Source: Stratiolaelaps scimitus (taxonomy: Eukaryota; Arthropoda; Arachnida; Mesostigmata; Laelapidae). From it: a DNA stretch of 64,000 bases. The position numbers were made by a program, and so were the translations under genes. The notes below the pieces were generated by a model. The model worked only from the letters and a program-made list of their open reading frames with translations. It had not been told where the DNA came from and searched no databases. The stretch spans positions 2,108,001-2,172,000 of the forward strand of contig JABWDB010000047.1 of assembly GCA_019614645.1 (NCBI GenBank), read 5' to 3'. Below are positions 58,366-64,000 of this stretch, in pieces; position 1 is the first letter of the stretch, and each line of letters begins with the position of its first letter.

Positions 58366-61300
58366 CTGAAACGCGGATGGAAGGCGCAAATTAGTGCGAT
58401 GACTTACGATTCGTTTGGTTGCATGACTCCCATGCTATAGACAGGGACCGCATTATGAGTAAGGGTTGCCATTGAGTGGAGGCTTTTGTCCGAGTTGTTC
58501 CGAAGGTCAAGTCCGTCAATATTTCGGGGCAAAAAATCCTGGCTGAACATCAGTCAGAAGCGAAGCAACGGAGACGAGCCAATATATTCGCCAAATATCC
58601 GTATATACCATGGAGACACAGTGTATTTGTTAAGAGGTGCGAAGCCACAATTCTCGTTCAGTCATTTGTCACCTGCGTTTTGAACTATTAGTTAGATTTG
58701 CTAACTACTGAATACGCGATGTGATTCAGTAACTTGAAGCCCTTCAGTACCTCTTTCATAGTGGGGACGCTTGTTCCTTATACTAAGGGAAATCGATCAT
58801 AACACGACGTCTTCTTCTACGTTAATGGGGCGTAATAGCAGATAAAGGACAAAAGATTGAACTCATGACAAGTCGGGTCGTTGTCAATGTTCATTTTCGG
58901 ATCGGATAGCAGGCCATGGGAATAGAACGATCAGCGTGTAGAACTGGGGATCTCGATGAAGGTCTAATGAGAAGCCTTTTATACTCCGTTCAATAATATG
59001 CGGAACTACATGCTATGACCCAATTCAGTATTTATTTCAGTTCACACCTGAAGGACTTTCTTACACAAATTAGAGGGACAGTGGGTTGGACATCGTTCAC
59101 AGGATTGTTGACCACGAGCTAACTGATATATGTGGTTGCTTCATCATGTTGCATTCATATGTTCAGTCTATTTCCACTGCCCCTCGAATAATTAGAAATA
59201 CATAAAAAATAATCAACTGCGACCAGAATGAATATCATAATTACACTCCCTATTCATGGATATGTATTATATATTCAACATTTGTTGAAGCTTTATATAT
59301 ATCTATTAGATATGTGAAGGCATGAAAGTGACGTCTCAGTTGGATCGAGTGCAGCGTTTTGGTAGAGCGTGAGTTGTACGAAAGCCAAAGATAAACAATT
59401 TATGCATTAAAAGTCTAAAACCTAAAACAACACATACAGGCCGTATTTTAGTCCTCAGAAAAAACAGGCCAAAGTGCACTCAGGCAAGTTTTCCACGTCG
59501 AACTGTTCAAGGCCTGTCTAATCCTGTTTACGCCTCCTTAGCAGCCAAACAGTCTGGAGACTAATTCTCGACTTTTCTGTTTCCACACGTGGCTTACGAA
59601 CAGAATGCTCGGTTCGTACAACCTGATCCCCGCAGAAAATTAGTGAAAGGTATGTCTGATACTTCAGAATAGATTCGCCAGATAAATAATCACCTCTCGG
59701 ATATCAGGTTGCTGTTGCTAACTTTATGCGTTATTGAGTATAATAACCTAATCTGCTCCCGGTAGCAACGAATAGCCCGGAAACGCGAATGACTGGCTCG
59801 TCAATGAACATCACCTCCTTTATGAACGTCATCACCTTCGTTATGAGCGGTCATATTACATGATTCGAGACTAACATAACAGCAAATAGATATATGCGAT
59901 TTGCTCTGTCAAGTTGTGGATACGCCTTTCGTAACGGCGAACTAAGCCTACCGGAAGTAATTGTCAACAAACAAAGATGTGCAGGGAAGCTGCCAAAATA
60001 GAAATTTCGATCAGTTTTTGGAACACCGGGCAATGACCTGAGCATTCCCCTGGAAGTAAGCGTGTACTTGTGTGTGTGTGTGAGAGTGTGCATCACTACT
60101 AGACAAAGTAATTTATAAGTCCCCTGTGGACAATGATGATGAAGCACAGCGGCATCCCGCATGAGAGCCGAAGTGGCCACTTCCGTCAGCTCCACTATCT
60201 CTAAAAACTCGTAGAGAGTCGCTGCTGGCCATTTCGAAGCTAGAATTTTTGCACGCACTCGTAAATGGCCCTCAGCAGCGCTACCAGAATGAGATGCATC
60301 TACGCGTTTCTACTCGTAACAATTGTTATAGTTTTCAGCTTCAACAACAGAGTCGGTGAAAATTTCGCTGAGAGGAAACGATCGAGCTCGATATAAGAAC
60401 ACCAAATAATGCTAATAACATGTTCACTGCACTATCAGTAATCGTTGATATTTATCCGTTAGATGATGCGGGGAATGATGGGAATAATGGGGAAACAAAG
60501 AAAATCAGTCGATCCATGCATGCACAGCTGAGTCAGCGTGTGAGCAATGATGCGATAAACTACTGTGTGTTCGTACGGACAAACGATAAACACGTTGAAA
60601 GGGAACGTCGTCACGGCGATTGTACGCTCAGACGTTCATCGGAGCCGTGCAAATGAAACGGATTTCTATCCAGAATAAGCTCCACTCCTTTCGATTAAGG
60701 CCTTGCTGTAAGTGACATTCATTTTTTCTCCTCAAGGAAGACGTTACGAAGCAGATGTACCCGGCGCCGACATTGTATTATAGCTACAATATATCAAATG
60801 TTAGAAAAAAAATCGAGTCCATTCCGATTATTTGCTTACAATCTGCTTTATATTCGATCAAGTGGGGTCTCCCATGGAATCCTTTAAAGGTCAATATTCC
60901 ATGGGCTTGCCGCGGGAAAGGAGATGGTGCGCAAAGGTTACAACCTACGACTGTAGGCTGACAGGAACCTTCAACTAGGTACTGCTATACATATGATATG
61001 TACGAACATATCATATGTTCAACATGTACTGCTATACATATGATATGTACGAACACTATAACCTTGACTTCTAACCATTTTCCAGGTCATTCAGCAAATT
61101 TATGGTAGGGACAGGTCAGATACGTTACGAGGCCTTCACATGTAGCCGGCACAGTGAGTTGCCGCCCATTGCATCTATGTAAGACCATAAGGATGTCAGC
61201 TACCGGATTTCTCTCCCCTCTTCACCGGGTTCAATTCAATCTTTCAGTATAATATATACGGCATGATTACGTTCACAATCATCGAGAACTCGCATTATTG

Positions 61301-62916
61301 TTTGGTATAGGGTGCCGAACTACAGCCGGCACTCACCATTCGTGAACGATTGACGGGCTACCTTTTATCAAGCTTTTCCAAAACGCGATGTTACATCGTT
61401 CAACGTGGGTCTACTGGACAGGATGGTGTCAGTTTCGCCCACAGAATAATTTAATTATATTATAAACCATATACGTCTTTAGACAAGGTACGAGAAATGT
61501 TAATAACATTCACATGAACCTATCTATGTAGCCAGCCATTCAACGGCACGTGGAATAATGAGACCAAAAAATCACAGCATCATAAAAATAATCTCAACGC
61601 TAACGACGGAGTTTTCGAGAGTCGTCTGACTACAACTACGCGCCGCTCGTGACGGAATTAGAGGTTGAGATATAAAGGTCGTAGCGTGAGCCTCGGTATG
61701 GTGAAATAGTGAACCTTTACTGACATAAAGAACTAAGATGTAGGAGCATATTATTAGGATGTGGGAACACAGTGAATAGTATTGTGGTCACCTATTCATC
61801 AAGTACGCGTCAATCAGTAAGACCTCGATTCTTCAAAGTCACAAACATCAAACCCTGAAGTCTGCTACTAAAATAGCATTCGATGCCGACAATTCTACAG
61901 AATCCTAATTACGCTTATCGGCTAAGACGCGAAGCAGAGAGGTCGAGGGTTTGATGTCTGAGAGGTCGAGAAGCTAATTGTTTTTTTCAAAGTATTACCT
62001 GTTCCGTCTGTAGCAATACGCAGCGTCTATGTTCTCAATCTAAACCAGATCAAGTGTTGACGACATCTAACCGAATCCAGTCACAACAGGGACGTATATG
62101 CTGGCACCACGCCTTGCTTAGTGGCTCTGACTCCTCAGTAAGTTACACCTCACTCTTGGCTTTCCCATATTCTCTCTAATTTAATAATCAACGTTTGGTC
62201 GAATAAATACCTATATCTTCATTGGATTCCTTCCTCATAGAAAACTCTGTTTTCATTTTCTAGATAGCTTGTCTAATTTTGAGAAACTTAGTAGTAATCT
62301 TACTGTTAGATTCTCTATTTTCTCCATACCCCGTTATTATTTATAAGAGATGCGATCCAGACCAGACAAATTCACATATTAATAATAGTCGTTGATACTG
62401 TGTATGTATTTATAACAGCTTCCTTGGTTCATATGTTTGCTACGAAGGTAAATAATTACGTTTATTTACTTGTAAGTATACTTAAATAAAGTTAAGCGTA
62501 CACTAAACCTGTATGCTAAGCATAGGCTGCTTCAGTCCTCAGTTCAAATAGAACCGGTATATTTGTACCGGTTTAAAGCCTGGGGGAAACCAGTACTGAG
62601 AAATCGGTTTACCTGAAGTTCGCTCGAATATTGTTTTTAAAATAATAGTTTTCGGTTACCTCGACAACTCGGTTAAACATTTCTAAGACACGCCAATTTA
62701 ATACATTTAGGTATTATTGCCATCCTTCTGGATATAATAAGTAAAACTAAGGGAATCATATCATATTTATAGCACCTTAGATTACTTCAATCAAAGCGTC
62801 TATAAAACTCCATATCATCTATGCAGCTGATTACACAGGGGTATGTTTTCCGCCATGCACCCGCAAAGCACACCGCTATTGCCTTTGTTTCCAAACCGCG
62901 TGAAGGGCTCGCTCAC
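58366..62916. other. Intron 1 of gene B
   Basis: 4.6 kb, GT-AG. No further exon found. Includes a (GT)n tract near 60068-60082, a 30-bp direct repeat pair at 60979-61055, and small hairpins such as aaccggta/taccggtt near 62552. The frame at 59851-60258 (-) shows no motif. Confidence 0.65.
60979..61055. repeat. 30-bp direct repeat pair with internal palindromes
   Basis: gtactgctatacatatgata followed by tgtacgaaca occurs at 60979-61008 and identically at 61026-61055. The 17-base spacer (tatcatatgttcaacat) pairs with catatgata of the repeats, so several alternative hairpins are possible. Confidence 0.9.
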
Positions 62917-63313
62917 CGGTAAGAGCAAGGATCCAAACGAGTCCGAAAGCGATGACAAATGTCAACCAGACAAGGGGAATCTGCGTAAAGTCCTGGTAGG
63001 GGCCCATATCGACGAGGTCCGCATTGACGGTTATGTGCTCACCGCTCGATCCACCTAGGCCTAAGCCTAGACTAGACTGTTCTCCACTTCCTGGAGCCCC
63101 GCTGACAGCACCGCCCATCATGAGCATCATACCATTGATGGGCCCGATGGCTCCATTTAGCCCATTAATGGACGCGGGACTCGTGGGGCTGGTGGCGCCT
63201 GGGGGTCCGTCGAAACCGAGGCCGCCTAACCCACCGGTAAGCAGCGACGATGCGTTTAACATCGTCACTGATACCGGCGATAGTGCTGGCGAAGTGTACA
63301 GCTGATGCATCAT
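62917..63313 (-). CDS. Gene B exon 1: class A peptide-type GPCR, N-terminus and TM1
   Basis: Start of a 649-residue seven-helix receptor that would sit in the plasma membrane and couple ligand binding to G proteins. ATG at 63313 is the first Met after an in-frame TAG (63404-63406); ATG at 63310 directly follows. Residues 1-110 form an extracellular tail rich in Gly, Ser, Pro and Met, with one N-glycosylation sequon (N20-A-S), a common mode of surface targeting. There is no clear signal peptide. TM1 starts at about residue 113 (PLVWLTFVIAFGLVWILALT) and the exon ends in phase 1 at CCG/GTGAGC. All five exons join with correct phases, so the gene appears intact. The ligand is unknown; a neuropeptide is most likely from the ERY, INSCVNPFIY and loop features. 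Confidence 0.88.
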
Positions 63314-63593
63314 CTCATGGCTGAAGCCTGCAGCCGTGGCGAAGGCCAAAACAGTCTCGACTGGCGATGCTCGTCGACATGATCCTTGGCAATGGCGGAA
63401 ACCCTACTGCGATCCAGGCCGTGTCGAGACCGCTAGAGATATATAGTCGTGGTAGTGGTGGTCGGTGTCGGGCTAGTCGGGTAACTGTAGGTAACTGATC
63501 GTTTTTGACGATCCTGTTGGTGATGCTGGTGTTGGTAAGGATCCTGGCGCTTGTCAAGGACGCTGAAGCAGGGATGTTGGATGGTGACAGTAA
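63314..63593 (-). other. Probable 5' UTR of gene B
   Basis: A good acceptor (TTTGCCATTTTCAG) ends at 63594 on the minus strand, so the first coding exon could begin at 63593 and carry 280 bases of 5' UTR with a further leader exon beyond the window. The stretch includes ACCACCACC-type repeats. No transcript evidence is available. Confidence 0.3.
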
Positions 63594-64000
63594 CTGAAAA
63601 TGGCAAATACACAGATACGAAGATACAGGTGAAGGAAAGGAAAAAAAGGTTCGTTAGTAATTTGTTCTTTGTGCGCCATACACATACACTTATCATCAGC
63701 GGCCTGCGAGCTTTGTCATCAACTATTGCTTGCATGTGAAGAGCTGAAAGGTTTCAAACTGTCGGCGAGTCATCCTTGTGAGGTGTTCTAAGATATTTGT
63801 AGCTTTGACTAGATAGGGATGGCCTGACGAGTTTGACTGTTCACGCGAAGAAGCATAAATCGTGTTTCTTAGGTTGGTTGAAGGAAGTTTTATTCTAGCG
63901 AGAATTATGCAGTTACTATCTAGAACATGACCAATATATTTTATCTGTTAGTCGTTCACCGTTTGCATTATATCCGTTTTGCATTAGGGTTGATTTCCTA
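63594..64000. other. Window end, nothing recognised
   Basis: No exon or promoter that I can support. Minus-strand frame 63433-63735 includes a hydrophobic run but lies across the candidate acceptor and looks incidental. Confidence 0.4.

Noticed and set aside
62876..63349. GPCR exon 1 starting at the TTG at 63349 and running past 62917
   Set aside because: TTG is not a normal start in nuclear genes, the first ATG is at 63313, and the frame after 62917 is intron beyond a good donor.
1..64000. Prokaryotic gene clusters or CRISPR arrays
   Set aside because: Spliced genes, SINEs and LINEs show this is eukaryotic DNA; no regularly spaced repeat array is present.

Overview
This is eukaryotic nuclear DNA, most likely from an arthropod. 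The evidence is two spliced genes with GT-AG introns, no operons or ribosome-binding sites, many (TA)n and (CT)n microsatellites, and a dense load of decayed mariner, Ty3/gypsy, non-LTR and tRNA-derived SINE sequences. A mite or tick is my best guess, from the overall AT-rich composition, intron sizes and type of reverse transcriptase; this is inference only.

Gene A (+ strand, 7422-15443) joins in phase from four exons: 7422-7836, 8612-8866, 13981-14193 and 15073-15443. All three introns are phase 1. The predicted 417-residue protein has a 117-residue hydrophilic N-terminus, one membrane segment at about 119-138 with no signal peptide before it (type II topology), then two cysteine-rich exon modules with partly matching cysteine spacing, and a mostly cysteine-free C-terminal region. 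An AATAAA follows the stop. I do not recognise the family. Intron 2 (5.1 kb) holds a SINE, a decayed mariner and a collapsed Ty3/gypsy pol fragment.

Gene B (- strand, 63313-42590) is a complete class A (rhodopsin-like) G-protein-coupled receptor of 649 residues in five coding exons: 62917-63313, 58116-58365, 55637-55908, 44284-44378 and 42590-43525. The phases agree at every junction (1, 2, 1, 0). All seven membrane segments and the hallmark residues are present: GN in TM1, D162, C191/C278, E215-R216-Y217, W244, P302, SWTP and NPFIY. The intron after exon 2 splits the Arg codon of the E/DRY motif. The 95-bp fourth exon, too small to stand out as an ORF, supplies the end of TM5 and intracellular loop 3. 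It looks like a neuropeptide-type receptor; the ligand cannot be named.

The 11.3-kb intron 3 of gene B is a transposon sink. It contains a decayed mariner; a 5'-truncated but otherwise open reverse transcriptase plus restriction-like endonuclease element flanked by an exact 18-bp duplication; three decayed LINE fragments; and a 367-bp fold-back element with about 140-bp arms.

Between the two genes (about 15.5-42.6 kb) I see no convincing gene. That stretch holds repeats: 5'-truncated LINE tails at 19.4, 24.2 and 29.5 kb, a mariner-type MITE at 26.7-27.2 kb, SINE copies at 33.1 and 37.6 kb, copies of a second short retroposon at 28.3 and 33.5 kb, microsatellites and hairpins. The first 7.4 kb is also without a recognised gene. 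No rRNA gene, intact tRNA gene or CRISPR array is visible.
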